From Bremerella alba (GTDB lineage: Bacteria > Planctomycetota > Planctomycetia > Pirellulales > Pirellulaceae): a DNA stretch of 64,000 bases. The stretch covers positions 248,001 through 312,000 of the forward strand of contig NZ_JABRWO010000004.1 of the NCBI RefSeq assembly GCF_013618625.1. The letters run 5' to 3'. This document shows positions 1 through 9,444 of this stretch, one piece after another (the first letter of the stretch is position 1; each line of letters opens with the position of its first letter). The notes under the pieces are model-generated. The model saw only the letters and a program-made list of their open reading frames with translations. It was not told the origin of the DNA and searched no databases. A program made the position numbers and the translations under genes.

Positions 1-774
1 GCATTGTGCCTGCTGATCGGCGTGCTGGCGTTGTCCTTTGCCTCGACTGTCGCGGCCATTCAAATTGATATCGAGAAGCCTGGCGATCGCGAGTTCATTC
101 GCGACACGGCCGATATGATTTCGCCGGAGGGCAAGGAACAGATTCTCGATATCTGCGACAAGCTACTCTCTGAAAAAGCCACGCCGATCATCGTTATCAC
201 AATCGATTCGATGGCCAACCATGGCGGTGAAGGACTGCGGATCGAGACCTTCGCGACGCTGTTGTTCGACCAGTGGGGAATCGGCCAAGCCGAAATCAAT
301 GGGCAAGAGTGGAACACCGGCATCTTGCTGCTGGTCTCTAAGAACGATCGCAAGGCACGCATTGAACTGGGCGGTGGCTGGGGGCGTCGTGAAGATGCCC
401 TTTGCCGGCAGATCATGGACGAGCAAATCATCCCACGCTTCAAGCAAGGGCAATTCTCGGAAGGGATCGTCGCTGGCGTCGAGTCGCTCGACAAGATGGC
501 TCGGAAGCTTGAACTTCCTACCCAGCCGCGCCCCTGGTGGCACTATGCAATCGGTGTGGGTTTCGTAGCGCTGGCGATCTTCACCGGCGTGTCGCTCTAT
601 CGACGCGGATCAAGCGGATGGGCCTGGGCCCTTTGGGCACTCGTGTTCACCGTGCTGGGGGTCATTCTCTATCAGTTGGCGACCAGCCGAGGCAGCGGTG
701 GTGGTGGCGGCTTTAGCGGCGGTTCGTTCGGTGGTGGTTCTTCCGGTGGCGGTGGTGCCACAGGCTCTTGGTAA
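1..774 (+). CDS. TPM-domain membrane protein, YgcG-like (5' end missing)
   Basis: The reading frame is open to the window edge, so the start probably lies outside; the first in-window start is a TTG at 4. About 258 residues remain. A hydrophobic signal-like stretch comes first, then a TPM domain (roughly residues 28-165), two membrane segments (about 180-200 and 207-227) and a Gly/Ser-rich tail ending in GGGGATGSW. This is the classic YgcG/Psb32 layout: a TPM domain outside the membrane with a flexible glycine tail. TPM proteins in this arrangement often follow a LemA gene, which could lie just upstream (not visible). A second TPM gene starts 13 bases downstream, so the two are almost certainly co-transcribed. 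Biochemical role is unknown; some TPM domains have been reported as phosphatases. Confidence 0.85.
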   Translation, partial: ALCLLIGVLALSFASTVAAIQIDIEKPGDREFIRDTADMISPEGKEQILDICDKLLSEKATPIIVITIDSMANHGGEGLRIETFATLLFDQWGIGQAEINGQEWNTGILLLVSKNDRKARIELGGGWGRREDALCRQIMDEQIIPRFKQGQFSEGIVAGVESLDKMARKLELPTQPRPWWHYAIGVGFVALAIFTGVSLYRRGSSGWAWALWALVFTVLGVILYQLATSRGSGGGGGFSGGSFGGGSSGGGGATGSW

Positions 775-787
775 GGAAACAGTAGCT

Positions 788-1465
788 ATGCAACGAGCAT
801 CGACTCTCTTCAGTGCCGACCAAAGGCAAAAGATCCAGGAAACCGTTGCCCAGGCCGAAGCAAACACTTCGTGCGAGATCGTCCCGGTCGTCGCGACTGC
901 TTCCGGCCGTTACGATCGGGCCGAAGATATCCTCGGCCTCTGGCTGGCCACGATCGCGGCTGTCCTGGTTTGGACGCTCTATCCCCGCTCGGCGGAAGAC
1001 CCAGGAGACTGGGCCGGCACGTCGCTGGACTGGGGACTGCTGGCCCTGGTGGTTAGTATTGTGGTGGCGTTTCTCGTGGGCGCTATGCTCGGAAGTCAAA
1101 TCGGTTGGCTCCGGCGGCTGTTCACACCCAGCAATCAAATGAAAGACGAAGTCGCTTCCCAGGCACGCCAGGTTTTCTTCGACCGACGCGTGCATCACAC
1201 CAGCGGAGCAACGGGACTGTTGATTTACGTTTCCCTATTCGAGCACACCGCCGCGGTCCTGGCCGATCAAGAAGTTCTCGAAAAGCTCGGCCAACCGGCC
1301 CTCGACGAGCTTTGCCAACAGCTGACCGAAGGACTGCATCAAGGCCATCCAACCGAAGCGATGTGCGGCGTTATCGAATCTGCCGGCCAACAACTGGCCG
1401 GAGTCTTACCGCGAACCGACGACGACACCAACGAACTTCCCGATGCATTGGTGCTGATGGATTAG
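788..1465 (+). CDS. TPM-domain membrane protein, second of a pair
   Basis: About 225 residues. The ATG at 788 is preferred over a longer frame start at 698 because a purine-rich site (GGTAAGGAAAC) precedes it and because the longer N-terminus would only translate the glycine-repeat DNA of the previous gene. The N-terminal part reads like a short TPM domain (SADQRQKIQETVAQAE, then EIVPVVATASGRYDRAED). Two membrane segments follow (about residues 46-63 and 78-98), with a soluble C-terminal half. It probably forms an envelope complex with the adjacent larger TPM protein. The family is recognised from the TPM N-terminus and the pairing; the function is not known. Confidence 0.8.
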   Translation: MQRASTLFSADQRQKIQETVAQAEANTSCEIVPVVATASGRYDRAEDILGLWLATIAAVLVWTLYPRSAEDPGDWAGTSLDWGLLALVVSIVVAFLVGAMLGSQIGWLRRLFTPSNQMKDEVASQARQVFFDRRVHHTSGATGLLIYVSLFEHTAAVLADQEVLEKLGQPALDELCQQLTEGLHQGHPTEAMCGVIESAGQQLAGVLPRTDDDTNELPDALVLMD

Positions 1466-1477
1466 TCGGCCAGCATC

Positions 1478-1493
1478 GGCATCGTACGATGCC
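1478..1493. repeat. Perfect 16-bp palindrome after the TPM pair
   Basis: GGCATCGTACGATGCC is its own reverse complement and begins 13 bases after the stop codon of the second TPM gene. No T-tract follows, so it is not a standard intrinsic terminator. It could be a weak 3' hairpin or a protein-binding dyad. Confidence 0.35.
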
Positions 1494-1697
1494 ATTCTCT
1501 ACTCCCCAAAAGGCTGGCACCTGCTCCGTCTTCGATTCTTTCGACGGCGCCAGTCGCTAAAGTGGTTTGCTCGTCACGCCCCTGAATGAGGGTTGTCCAT
1601 AATCATCGTCTCAGTATTATGTAACATCTCTTGAAAAAGACTTTCTTTTTCGAGCCCTCCCCCCATCCCGCCTGCTTTGCTTCGTTGGAGTGTTGCC

Positions 1698-2171
1698 TTG
1701 AGTATCTCTTGGTGCCGATGTGCCCCGTTGGTTTTGTGTGTCAGTCTGTTTTTAATCGCTGGTTGTACTAGCCAAGAAACAGGCGAGTCTTTAGGTGCGA
1801 CGGTCACCGGAACCATCCTCTATAAAGGTAGCCCAGTTGATGGGGCAATGGTCACGTTTCGTCCAACCGGCGAAGGTGGTCATGGAGCGTTTGCTCAGAC
1901 CGACGAAGAAGGAAAGTACAAGCTGTCCACATCAGTCGCTGGAACGACCGGCGTGCAGCCCGGCGACTACGTCGTAACGGTTACCAAAACCGAAGCGGCC
2001 CAGTCGAATGTCGCTTCTGAGGATGATCCCAACTACAACCCCAACGCGAGCGGCCGCGCGCCAGCAGCGAAGAACGTGCTTCCTAAGAAGTATGCCGCTG
2101 CGAAAACTTCTGGCCTGGAATTCACCGTGAATCAAGGGCCCAACAACCTGCCGATCGAACTAGCCGATTAG
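1698..2171 (+). CDS. Small lipoprotein with a carboxypeptidase-regulatory-like (transthyretin-like) fold
   Basis: About 157 residues. I chose the TTG at 1698 because GGAG lies seven bases upstream; an in-frame TTG at 1677 is the alternative. The N-terminus has a hydrophobic stretch ending in a lipobox L-I-A-G-C, so Cys23 is probably lipidated. The mature part has a beta-sandwich pattern common in planctomycete surface proteins: VTGTILYKGSPVDGAMVTFRP, then TDEEGKYKLST and PGDYVVTVTKTE. It sits about 245 bases upstream of a DUF1559 gene on the same strand. Four other lipoproteins of this class in the window also neighbour DUF1559 genes, but those lie downstream; here the order is reversed. Function unknown, probably cell-surface. 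Confidence 0.75.
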   Translation: MSISWCRCAPLVLCVSLFLIAGCTSQETGESLGATVTGTILYKGSPVDGAMVTFRPTGEGGHGAFAQTDEEGKYKLSTSVAGTTGVQPGDYVVTVTKTEAAQSNVASEDDPNYNPNASGRAPAAKNVLPKKYAAAKTSGLEFTVNQGPNNLPIELAD

Positions 2172-2415
2172 CTATCGACTAGCCAGCACCCCCCTCGCAA
2201 GAGCCCCAAGGCAGCGAGTGCAATGGCAGTTTTTCACACGCTACGCCCCGTCGCGGGCGTCTTCCTCACCTCAACTCCGGTATAGGGGTATATCTCCTAT
2301 GGCTTTTATGCTAATTTCCCGTTAATCATCCATCTCGCACATGTTATTTTCATTGAGTGCGAGAAACGCCCTCCTGATGTTTGTTTGTCTTTCACCCACC
2401 TCACGAGACTTCGTC

Positions 2416-3483
2416 ATGCGCTTCCGACCCTTACCACGAAATGGTTTTACCTTAGTCGAGCTTCTAGTTGTGATCGCCATCATTGGCGTTTTGATTGCCT
2501 TGCTATTGCCGGCCGTCCAACAGGCCCGCGAAGCTGCGCGAAGAATGCAGTGCTCGAACCAATTGAAGCAATTGGGACTTGCTCTGCATAACTATCACGA
2601 CACCTTTGGCGACTTCGTTCCGCGTAAGCAAGGGACGAATGATCCTGGCTACGGTAGCGGCAACGATCTCCTGTCCAACGCCGGACGAGCAAGCGGTTTC
2701 ATTGGCATACTGCCGTTCATCGAACAGAGCGCCATGTACGACCAAATCGCCGCCGGTGATGCCGCCACCGCCCCTGGGGGACCTTATGCCTGGCGTAACT
2801 GGGACGTTTGGGACACTGCTCCCCAAATGCTGCGTTGCCCTTCGGCCACGTCGGCGACCAGCCCTGAATATGCGGTAAACTACATGTTTAGCGCAGGCGA
2901 CTCGATCTATCGAAATCGCGACGGCCAAGATTTACGTGGTGTCTTCCAAACAGTTCGCGGCGTCAACATGCGTGACATCACCGACGGAACGAGCAACACG
3001 ATTGCCATGAGCGAACGCTTGATCACTAACTTTCCTCTTGGCAGTGGTGGTGGAAGCGTCCGCGTCACACAGGGAACCATCACCGGAATCTCTGGGATCT
3101 CAAGCAATCCCTCGCAGTGCCTGGCCACGTCAAGCGGCGGTTTCTACACCAACTCTTCCAACGTCAAAGGACGCACCGGTTGGCGCTGGACTGATGGCCC
3201 CATCGAGAAGGTTGGCTTCACTACAGTTCTGCCACCCAACGCGCCTTCCTGCATTGATGGATCCGACCCTAACGGCGACGGCACGACCACCATTTTGCCT
3301 CCGACCAGCAATCACCCTGGCGGTGCGATGGGCTTGTTCTGCGATGGATCGGTCAAGTTCGTAACCGAAACGATCGACACCGGTGACCTAACCCTGGCCG
3401 AGTCCAACGGCGGTCAAAGCCCTTACGGAATCTGGGGAGCCATGGGTTCCAAGTCCGGCGGCGAGGCCTTCTCGGCCGATTAG
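2416..3483 (+). CDS. DUF1559 protein with prepilin-type N-terminus
   Basis: About 355 residues from the ATG at 2416; a longer frame opens at 2341 but adds a stretch unlike the family. The N-terminus is a type IV prepilin-like signal: a short basic leader, cleavage G before FTLVE with Glu at +5, then a hydrophobic helix ([20 protein letters not shown]). The canonical QQAREAARR and HNYHDTFG blocks follow. Near the C-terminus is [12 protein letters not shown], an exact H-X9-DG motif. The family is greatly expanded in planctomycetes and is presumed to be exported by a pseudopilus-type machine; no activity is established. A strong terminator lies 40 bases after the stop. Confidence 0.93.
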   Translation: MRFRPLPRNGFTLVELLVVIAIIGVLIALLLPAVQQAREAARRMQCSNQLKQLGLALHNYHDTFGDFVPRKQGTNDPGYGSGNDLLSNAGRASGFIGILPFIEQSAMYDQIAAGDAATAPGGPYAWRNWDVWDTAPQMLRCPSATSATSPEYAVNYMFSAGDSIYRNRDGQDLRGVFQTVRGVNMRDITDGTSNTIAMSERLITNFPLGSGGGSVRVTQGTITGISGISSNPSQCLATSSGGFYTNSSNVKGRTGWRWTDGPIEKVGFTTVLPPNAPSCIDGSDPNGDGTTTILPPTSNHPGGAMGLFCDGSVKFVTETIDTGDLTLAESNGGQSPYGIWGAMGSKSGGEAFSAD

Positions 3484-3522
3484 TTTGCCCGCCCAACGTT
3501 CGCGCAAGCATGCATTCCCTTT

Positions 3523-3558
3523 AGCGATCAGGCCGCCCATGGCGCCTGATCGCTTTTG
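3523..3558 (+). terminator. Intrinsic terminator after the DUF1559 gene
   Basis: A 10-bp perfect stem (AGCGATCAGG at 3523-3532 with CCTGATCGCT at 3545-3554) has a 12-base loop and is followed by TTTT on the plus strand. It ends the DUF1559 transcript before the DUF1593 gene. Confidence 0.7.
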
Positions 3559-3668
3559 CGATTCTTGGGCCGTCTTTCCTTTGGCTTGCGGGGAAGCATC
3601 AAGTTCGTAGCTGAAGTAGAATTGCCGTGTCCCTCCTGCAAACATACTTTTCTGTAAGAGAACTTCCC

Positions 3669-4715
3669 ATGCGAAACGGTGTCTGGCTTTTCGTAAGTGT
3701 ATTTCTATCGCTGAGTGCCTGCCCGCTTCTGGCAGCCGAAACGCAAACGCCGCGACCACGCCTGCTGGTGCTTACCGACGTTGGTGGTGACCCAGACGAT
3801 CAACAGTCGCTGGTTCGCCTGATGGTTTATGCCAATCAGTTTCGCTTGGAAGGTCTCGTTGCGTCGGCTTCCGGTACGCCTGGCGAACTGAAGAAAGCGA
3901 TCGTGCAGCCTCAGTTAATTCGCGAGATCGTCAACGCCTACGGCCAAGTCCGACCGAACTTAGCCCGACACGAATCCAACTGGCCGGAAGCGGCCGAACT
4001 GCTCGCGTGCATCAAATCAGGCAATCCCCAGCGAGGGCGGAAGCATATCGGCGAGAAGCACGACACGGAAGGCTCGCGTTTTTTGATCGAGAAGATCGAC
4101 TCCGGCACCCAGGACGATCGACTGAACATCGCTATCTGGGGTGGTCAAACCGACCTGGCCCAGGCCCTCTGGCGCGTCAAACACGATCGCAGTGAACGAG
4201 AATTCCAGGCCTTTGTCCAAAAGTTTCGCGTCTACGATATCGCCGATCAAGATGGAATCGCCCAGTGGATGCACGACGAATTCCCTGGCATGTTCTATAT
4301 CCTTAGCAAGGCGCCCCCAGGCCAAGACAAACGTCAGGCCGTCTTTCGTGGGATGTATCTGACCGGAGACCAGTCCTTAACCAGCCGTAAGTGGATCGAG
4401 GAGAATATCCGCTCGCAGGGACCGCTCGGCAAGCTCTATCCCACCAAGACGTGGACCAGCCCTAATCCCCACGGCTGCTTGAAAGAAGGGGATACACCCT
4501 CTTGGTTTTTCTTTCTGCCGGCCGGAGGCAACCAACCCGGCGATCCTTCTCAGCCTGGCTGGGGCGGCCAATACTTCTTAGCCGAAGATGGCTGGTACCG
4601 TGATCAATCAAGCGGAAGCGGCGACCCGCGCGAGACTGTCTCGAAATGGCGTCCCAAATTTCAACGCGACTTTGCACAGCGGATGGCCTGGTGCATGCCC
4701 AAACAGGACCGGTAG
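3669..4715 (+). CDS. Secreted DUF1593 (nucleoside-hydrolase-like) protein
   Basis: About 348 residues from the ATG at 3669; an upstream in-frame start at 3627 would bury the signal peptide. A signal peptide ends near LLAAET. The mature start RLLVLTDVGGDPDDQQSL carries the aspartate cluster (D37, D41, D43, D44) typical of inosine-uridine nucleoside hydrolase folds. Further family-like stretches are LNIAIWGGQTDLAQALW and a GDPRETVSKWRP region near the end. DUF1593 proteins resemble the N-terminal half of the cellulose-binding protein Sde182. The likely role is hydrolysis of a glycosidic bond outside the cytoplasm; the substrate is unknown. Single gene between two terminators. Confidence 0.82.
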   Translation: MRNGVWLFVSVFLSLSACPLLAAETQTPRPRLLVLTDVGGDPDDQQSLVRLMVYANQFRLEGLVASASGTPGELKKAIVQPQLIREIVNAYGQVRPNLARHESNWPEAAELLACIKSGNPQRGRKHIGEKHDTEGSRFLIEKIDSGTQDDRLNIAIWGGQTDLAQALWRVKHDRSEREFQAFVQKFRVYDIADQDGIAQWMHDEFPGMFYILSKAPPGQDKRQAVFRGMYLTGDQSLTSRKWIEENIRSQGPLGKLYPTKTWTSPNPHGCLKEGDTPSWFFFLPAGGNQPGDPSQPGWGGQYFLAEDGWYRDQSSGSGDPRETVSKWRPKFQRDFAQRMAWCMPKQDR

Positions 4716-4730
4716 GCGTAGACACGCCAA

Positions 4731-4767
4731 AGAAAAAGGGACGCCATCGATAGTCCGGTGGCGTCCC
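4731..4767 (-). terminator. Intrinsic terminator of the DUF3618 operon
   Basis: On the minus strand a 9-bp stem (GGGACGCCA pairing with TGGCGTCCC; 4738-4746 and 4759-4767) is followed by a U-rich tail (TTTTTCT). It lies 22 bases past the stop of the minus-strand gene ending at 4789 and also faces the plus-strand gene that ends at 4715. Confidence 0.75.
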
Positions 4768-4788
4768 TTGAATGGTCTCGTCGGCTGG

Positions 4789-5712
4789 TTAGCCTTCTTG
4801 AGAGCTTTTCCAGTCTTCCTTGGCGGCATCCTTGGCACTTTCGGCCGTTTGGCTCAGCTTGTCCTTGAGGTCCTGCGGACCAAGTCCTTCCTCGTCGAGA
4901 CTTTCGCTCGCCGCATCGGCTGCCGCTGCAACGGCCTCCATGCCACGGTCGCGAACCTCTCGGGCAGTTTCCTTGCCTGTTTCCAGCAAGTCGTCGCGTG
5001 TGCTGCCCATCCACTCGTCTTCTGCTTCCGTCTCGGGAATCAGAACACCACACAGAAGGCCTAGCCCCAACGCGATGCCACCGACAGCCAAAGGTGCTTT
5101 TAGCATGGCGATGTCGTAACCTTGCTTCGATTTCCGAACGCCCTTTCGAGCTTTCCGGTACGAAGTTTTTCCGGCACGCTGGGCGGCGTGAGCGAGATCT
5201 TCCGCTTTTTGACCGGTCGCCGAGTAGGCATCTTGGGCACCATGCTTTACCGATGATGCAGCGGACTTCACACCATGGCCGATTTCAGCCGAAGTCGATC
5301 TGCCTGAGGACGTCGCGTGTTCCGCCATCGTCGGATCGCTTTCGAGATCGTCCAATGGGTTATCATCATCATCGTCGTCGTTACCCATCATCAGCCAGGC
5401 GGCCCCTAACGCGATCATGGCGGTCGGAACAGGGTTATCCTTTGCCTTCTCAAGCAAGTTCTCTCCCATATCTGCCAGCGAGTTACCAGCTTTGCCAGCC
5501 ACTCTGGCCGATTTGCCGGCGGCCTTGGAACCTCCGCCGAGGAAACCATGAATGGTCTTCGACAGGACGGCTGCCGGATCGAGCCGATCGATCAGTGCGT
5601 CGATCGTCGAATCCATCTCGGCACGCGTATGATCGACTTGTCGCTTAATCTCTTCCGACGAATGATGTCCATTGCCGAATCGATTGCCTACGTAGTCTTT
5701 TCTTTCAACCAT
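4789..5712 (-). CDS. DUF3618-type envelope protein
   Basis: About 307 residues, last gene of a three-gene minus operon. The N-terminus (SSEEIKRQVDHTRAEMDSTIDALIDRLDP) matches the DUF3618 pattern I/E-x-x-R-x-x-m-x-x-T-v-d-x-l-x-x-r-l-x-P. A short hydrophobic segment (NPVPTAMIALGAAWLMM) is followed by an acidic run of six Asp. Long Ala/Lys/Glu-rich amphipathic stretches resembling YtxH or apolipoprotein helices follow. A second membrane segment (about residues 211-227, GGIALGLGLLCGVLIP) comes before an acidic amphipathic tail. Its start overlaps the end of the upstream holin-like gene by 25 bases, which points to translational coupling. Likely an envelope or stress protein; exact role unknown. 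Confidence 0.75.
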   Translation of the reverse strand: MVERKDYVGNRFGNGHHSSEEIKRQVDHTRAEMDSTIDALIDRLDPAAVLSKTIHGFLGGGSKAAGKSARVAGKAGNSLADMGENLLEKAKDNPVPTAMIALGAAWLMMGNDDDDDDNPLDDLESDPTMAEHATSSGRSTSAEIGHGVKSAASSVKHGAQDAYSATGQKAEDLAHAAQRAGKTSYRKARKGVRKSKQGYDIAMLKAPLAVGGIALGLGLLCGVLIPETEAEDEWMGSTRDDLLETGKETAREVRDRGMEAVAAAADAASESLDEEGLGPQDLKDKLSQTAESAKDAAKEDWKSSQEG

Positions 5713-6155
5713 TGTTTATTCTCCTTCATGGATTGGACGGTCTTCTCGGGGACGACCGTTTCTTCTTCCAACTTGTTTTTGTTACTCATTACCATGGCAC
5801 CGCCGACTAGCAGCACGACCAGTCCTGTCAGCACAGGTCCCAGCCAGGTTGCCACCACGGCAGCCATACCGGCATACACCAGAACGACCGAAATCGCCTG
5901 AGCGATTCCCATTAGCAATACAATGGCACCGGCGAATGCAATGACTGCCCCGATGCCGATGGATACCGTGCGGTCTTTGACCACCGCAAACTTTTCCATC
6001 ATTTCTGTCCGAGCCAATTCGACTTCCTGCTGGAACAATTCGATCGACTCGTCGCGGATTTCTTTGACCAGCGAACCTAAACTTCGGTGCTGGTCCATCT
6101 CTTGTTCTTCGCCATATGTAGATTGGCGTTGTTCATACGTTTCTGCGTTAGCCAT
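5688..6155 (-). CDS. Phage holin family / Holin-X-like membrane protein
   Basis: 155 residues. The N-terminal amphipathic region (SLGSLVKEIRDESIELFQQEVELARTEM) and two membrane helices (about residues 49-78 and 82-107) match the putative Actinobacterial Holin-X family (PF07332), which despite its name is common in non-phage chromosomal loci. It is the middle gene of the trio with the DUF3618 protein and a YtxH-like protein. No lysis genes are nearby, so a phage role is unlikely. The same three-gene order recurs in many bacteria and is usually thought to act on the envelope under stress (inference). Confidence 0.78.
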   Translation of the reverse strand: MANAETYEQRQSTYGEEQEMDQHRSLGSLVKEIRDESIELFQQEVELARTEMMEKFAVVKDRTVSIGIGAVIAFAGAIVLLMGIAQAISVVLVYAGMAAVVATWLGPVLTGLVVLLVGGAMVMSNKNKLEEETVVPEKTVQSMKENKQWLKEKTT

Positions 6156-6206
6156 GACTCCATATTCTCCTGAGCAATCGCTTGATGATTTAAATGAACC
6201 GGCCCG

Positions 6207-6728
6207 TTACGAAAGGTTCTGCGGCCCGCCGCTCGATGGCGGTGGCATGGGGTCGCGCGTCTCGGGTTCCGGCTCGGATGCTTTAAGAAAACGAGCAGCA
6301 ACGATTCCAGCAATGAACATCCCGCCTAGAAAGACCTGAGGATGCTTCCGCGCGAAACGATTGGCGTCGTGATAGAGATCTTGAACGCTTCGCTGACCCA
6401 AATAGTCGGAAGCTTGTTCCAGTTCTTCAGCACACATCTCTGCGTACTGAGCAACCGATTCTTCGCCATCGGCCTCAAGCGATTCGGATGCCGAACGAAC
6501 GGCGGAACCGAAAACGCCCACTTCCTTAGCGATCATCGTTTTACGCTCTTCCGCAAACTGTTGACCGCGTTCTAATGTCTTGTCTCGAGCGCGACGCGAT
6601 TTCTGTTTGGCATCCGTTCGAAGTTCACGTGCTGTTTCCTTAGCCTCTTGGGCCGTTTCCGCAGATGGACTTTGGTCATCGTCGGCCAAGTCGATGCGTT
6701 GCGGATGCGTATCCGGTGAATGTGTCAT
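6207..6728 (-). CDS. Small amphipathic protein with C-terminal membrane segment (YtxH/ElaB-like)
   Basis: About 173 residues. The ATG at 6728 is chosen because GGGAGG lies a few bases upstream; a longer frame reaches 6800. The N-terminal half is highly charged (DDDQSPSAETAQEAKETARE and KQKSRRARDKTLERGQQ), followed by predicted amphipathic helices. The C-terminus has a single membrane segment after RKHPQVFLGGMFIAGIVAARFL-like residues, reminiscent of ElaB/YqjD or YtxH anchors, and ends in a Pro/Gly-rich tail. It is the first gene of the trio, 51 bases before the holin-like gene. Family assignment is by pattern only. Confidence 0.65.
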   Translation of the reverse strand: MTHSPDTHPQRIDLADDDQSPSAETAQEAKETARELRTDAKQKSRRARDKTLERGQQFAEERKTMIAKEVGVFGSAVRSASESLEADGEESVAQYAEMCAEELEQASDYLGQRSVQDLYHDANRFARKHPQVFLGGMFIAGIVAARFLKASEPEPETRDPMPPPSSGGPQNLS

Positions 6729-7119
6729 ATCAGCCTCCCTGAATTGGTTGGACAGTACTAAAGATTTTTGCTCCACGGGGGGAGACTTTCCTGCTCGCAA
6801 ATGAAGCGCCGATCAGACCGCAAGCATGTCGAAACCCTGGCAGCTCCAGGCGACTTTGTTGGCTCAATTCCGTTGTGCGATTGGACTAACGATAGTTTTC
6901 GTCCCCTCAGAAAAAGTGGTCGACCGCTGCCTATTGCGTTTTGCCCGGCGGCTTTGCGAGATGATCTCTGAACTGTCATTGCGAAAGCCAAGGGATCGTT
7001 ATTCAGCAAAACGATGCGTAAGAAACCAGTCGTCACGCACGTGAAGTAGCTGGTACGCATTTTGCGGCGCTCTTACACTCAATTACTGGTCCAAGAGTCA
7101 TCTTCCCTGCGAGCTAGCG
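6729..7119. other. Divergent intergenic region, no gene seen
   Basis: 391 bases between the divergent envelope trio and the aldo/keto reductase gene. Besides the GGGAGG ribosome-binding site of the minus gene I see no convincing coding signal, repeat or clear promoter. Both promoters presumably lie here. Confidence 0.6.
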
Positions 7120-8274
7120 ATGAGCGAATTCTCAAGACGTCATTTTCTTTCCAGTGTCGGAACCGCCGCCGTGGTCTCAGGCTCATTGCTGGCCGACGAA
7201 CCGAACCCAGGCAAAGTAATGAAAACCGAAGGTCCCGTCTCGCAGCGCCCCCTCCCCGAGAACCTTGAAACCAAGAGCAGACGCTACCGACCTTCTTCCC
7301 GCTTTGGGCTGGGGGGAGTCGCCATTGGGAATGGCTTCGCGCCGACAACCGATCAAGACGCCAACCGAACCCTCGAATCGGCTTGGAACGCAGGCGTCCG
7401 CTACTTTGATACGTCGCCGTTCTATGGGTTTGGCCTCAGCGAACGACGTTTCGGACACTTCCTGGATGATCATTCCCCGGACGATTATGTGCTTTCCACC
7501 AAGGTCGGACGCGTCTTCACCGCTACCTCCGAGCCTCCCCAAGCTGGCATCTGGAAAGATCCTTCCTCCTTTAAGTATCAATACGACTACTCCGCCGCAG
7601 GCGTCCGCCGATCGATCGAAGATAGCCTGCAGCGACTGGGCGTTTCCCAGATCGATATCGTCTTCATTCACGACCTGAATGAAGGTAACGGCGATCTTGG
7701 AAAAGACTGGACGAAATACTTCGATCAGGCCGTAAAAGGCGCCATGCCAGAACTGTGTAAGATGCGTGATGAAGGGATCATCAAAGCCTGGGGATTAGGT
7801 GTCAACCAGCCAGAACCAGCACTGCGGGCGAGTCGAGAAAGCGACCCTGACATTCACCTGTTGGCTACGCAGTATTCCCTGATGGATCACGAAAAAGCAC
7901 TGCACACCACTTTCCCGAAACTGGAAGAAAAAGGGATTTCGGTGGTGGTCGGCGCGCCGCTGAATGCCGGGTATTTGGCTGGCCGAGATCGCTATCATTA
8001 TGACGGCAAGATCCCCGACTGGGCGCCACAAAAGCGTTCTCGCATTCAAAAGATTGCCCACCAGCATGGCGTCGATTTGCGTACTGCGGCGCTACAGTTC
8101 TGCTTGGGGCCCAAAGTCGTCTCAGCAGTGATCCCAGGGGCACGTAATGCTTCTCAGACTGAAGCCGATGTCCAGTCGATGAAGATCGACATCCCCGACG
8201 GCTTCTGGTCTGATCTGAAGCGCGAGGGGCTTATTGCCAAGGGCGCGCCTGTGCCCAAACTGGTAGCAAGCTAA
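7120..8274 (+). CDS. Tat-exported aldo/keto reductase
   Basis: 384 residues. The N-terminus has a twin-arginine signal ([20 protein letters not shown]). The mature enzyme is a TIM-barrel aldo/keto reductase: GGVAIGNGF, then the active-site block [18 protein letters not shown] (Asp and Tyr), LSTKVGR (catalytic Lys), IHDLNEGNG (His), and the late NADP-binding region [14 protein letters not shown]. It resembles D-threo-aldose 1-dehydrogenase/L-fucose dehydrogenase-like members. Export of an NADP-dependent fold is unusual but common for planctomycete oxidoreductases, which often bind cofactor before Tat export. Its stop overlaps the stop of the convergent glycosyltransferase by four bases. Confidence 0.9.
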   Translation: MSEFSRRHFLSSVGTAAVVSGSLLADEPNPGKVMKTEGPVSQRPLPENLETKSRRYRPSSRFGLGGVAIGNGFAPTTDQDANRTLESAWNAGVRYFDTSPFYGFGLSERRFGHFLDDHSPDDYVLSTKVGRVFTATSEPPQAGIWKDPSSFKYQYDYSAAGVRRSIEDSLQRLGVSQIDIVFIHDLNEGNGDLGKDWTKYFDQAVKGAMPELCKMRDEGIIKAWGLGVNQPEPALRASRESDPDIHLLATQYSLMDHEKALHTTFPKLEEKGISVVVGAPLNAGYLAGRDRYHYDGKIPDWAPQKRSRIQKIAHQHGVDLRTAALQFCLGPKVVSAVIPGARNASQTEADVQSMKIDIPDGFWSDLKREGLIAKGAPVPKLVAS

Positions 8275-9257
8275 GCCGCTTGGCGACGCATCTTGATCGA
8301 CTGTGGACTATCGTCGTCGAAGTTCGTCAAGCTACGGACTGCGTACGAGTCGTTGCCGTTGGAAGCATAGTAGATCCGGGCATTCACTTCACCGAGAAGT
8401 CCCATGCCAAACATCTGCGAACCAAGGATCGTGCTCAGCACGGCAAATAGCAAAAGCGGATTGCCGGTCATATCGACCCCGCCAATCAACTTCATGCCGA
8501 GGGTGGTCAAGACGCTCAGTCCGGCGATGCCCAGACAGGCGAAGCCCATCCGGCCGAACAGCTTCATCGGGCTGGTAAAGAACTGCTGCATGTAGGCGAC
8601 CGTCAGCAGGTCGAGCACCACCCGTGTCGTGCGGCCGATGCCATACTTGGTTTGGCCGAAACGTCTGGCATGATGCCGCGTGACGACTTCCACGCACTTC
8701 GCCCCGCGCTGATGCGCTAGAATCGGAATGAAGCGGTGCATCTCGCCGTATAGTTCTAGCTCGACGGCAATCTCTCGGCGAATCGCCTTGAGGGTGCAGC
8801 CAAGGTCATGAATGGGGAACTTGGTAACCTTCGAGATCAACCAGTTCGCAATCTTGGAAGGCAGCTTACGATTGACGAACGCATCTTGGCGATTCTTCCG
8901 CCAGCCGTGCACCAGGTCGTAACCCTCGTCGATCTTCTCGAGCATCATCGGAATGTCTTCCGGGTCGTTCTGCATGTCGCCATCAAGCGTGATCACCACG
9001 TCCATCGACGCATGCTGAATGCCTGCGTGCATGGCCGCCGTTTGGCCGTAATTACGGCGAAACTCGACCACCTTCGCATGCGGATCCGCAGCGGCCAGTT
9101 GTTTCAACTTAGCGCTCGACCCATCACTCGAACCGTCGTCTACAAACAAAATCTCATAATCCCGCCCCAAGTTTGCTAGCACTTCGTGCAAGCTACTGTA
9201 GAGCAGGGGAATGGTCTCGATTTCGTTGTAAATCGGAACAACAACGGAAACGCTCAT
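8271..9257 (-). CDS. Glycosyltransferase family 2, DPM/GtrB-like
   Basis: 328 residues. GT-A motifs are clear: [12 protein letters not shown] at the start, [22 protein letters not shown] and [12 protein letters not shown]. The C-terminus has two membrane helices (roughly residues 235-258 and 268-292), the layout of polyprenyl-phosphate sugar transferases such as GtrB, ArnC or dolichol-phosphate mannosyltransferase. It likely moves a sugar from a nucleotide donor to a lipid carrier on the inner face of the membrane. It stands alone. The 81-bp direct repeat copy lies 37 bases upstream of its start, so the island's left boundary sits in its promoter or leader. Confidence 0.9.
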   Translation of the reverse strand: MSVSVVVPIYNEIETIPLLYSSLHEVLANLGRDYEILFVDDGSSDGSSAKLKQLAAADPHAKVVEFRRNYGQTAAMHAGIQHASMDVVITLDGDMQNDPEDIPMMLEKIDEGYDLVHGWRKNRQDAFVNRKLPSKIANWLISKVTKFPIHDLGCTLKAIRREIAVELELYGEMHRFIPILAHQRGAKCVEVVTRHHARRFGQTKYGIGRTTRVVLDLLTVAYMQQFFTSPMKLFGRMGFACLGIAGLSVLTTLGMKLIGGVDMTGNPLLLFAVLSTILGSQMFGMGLLGEVNARIYYASNGNDSYAVRSLTNFDDDSPQSIKMRRQAA

Positions 9258-9294
9258 AATGGCAAAACCCGCGTGAAACTCGAAGGAAATAGGG

Positions 9295-9375
9295 GGCTCT
9301 AGTCAGGAAGGCGAAACGCCGGCGAGCCCGATCGCGCGAGGGATGTTAGCAGAGGCTGGGATTTCGGGGCAAGGG
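9295..9375. repeat. 81-bp direct repeat, left copy
   Basis: Identical to 11313-11393 except for one base (A versus G early in the unit, AGTCAGG versus AGTCGGG). It includes GGCGAAACGCC and GCCCGATCGCGCGAGGG and lies directly upstream of the glycosyltransferase start. The two copies bound the two-gene accessory segment. Confidence 0.95.
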
Positions 9376-9444
9376 GAATGCGATACCTCATTTGATTGTT
9401 GCAAAGTCCTAGCCTCTGCGCACCTTTGAGGAAAAACAATTTCT

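Noticed and set aside
60-543. Two long minus-strand frames opposite the first TPM gene
   Set aside because: Low-complexity shadow translations without start signals; the plus frame has clear TPM features.
5688-6155. A phage holin indicating a prophage
   Set aside because: No endolysin, capsid, terminase or integrase nearby; the gene belongs to a three-gene envelope operon also found in non-phage loci.
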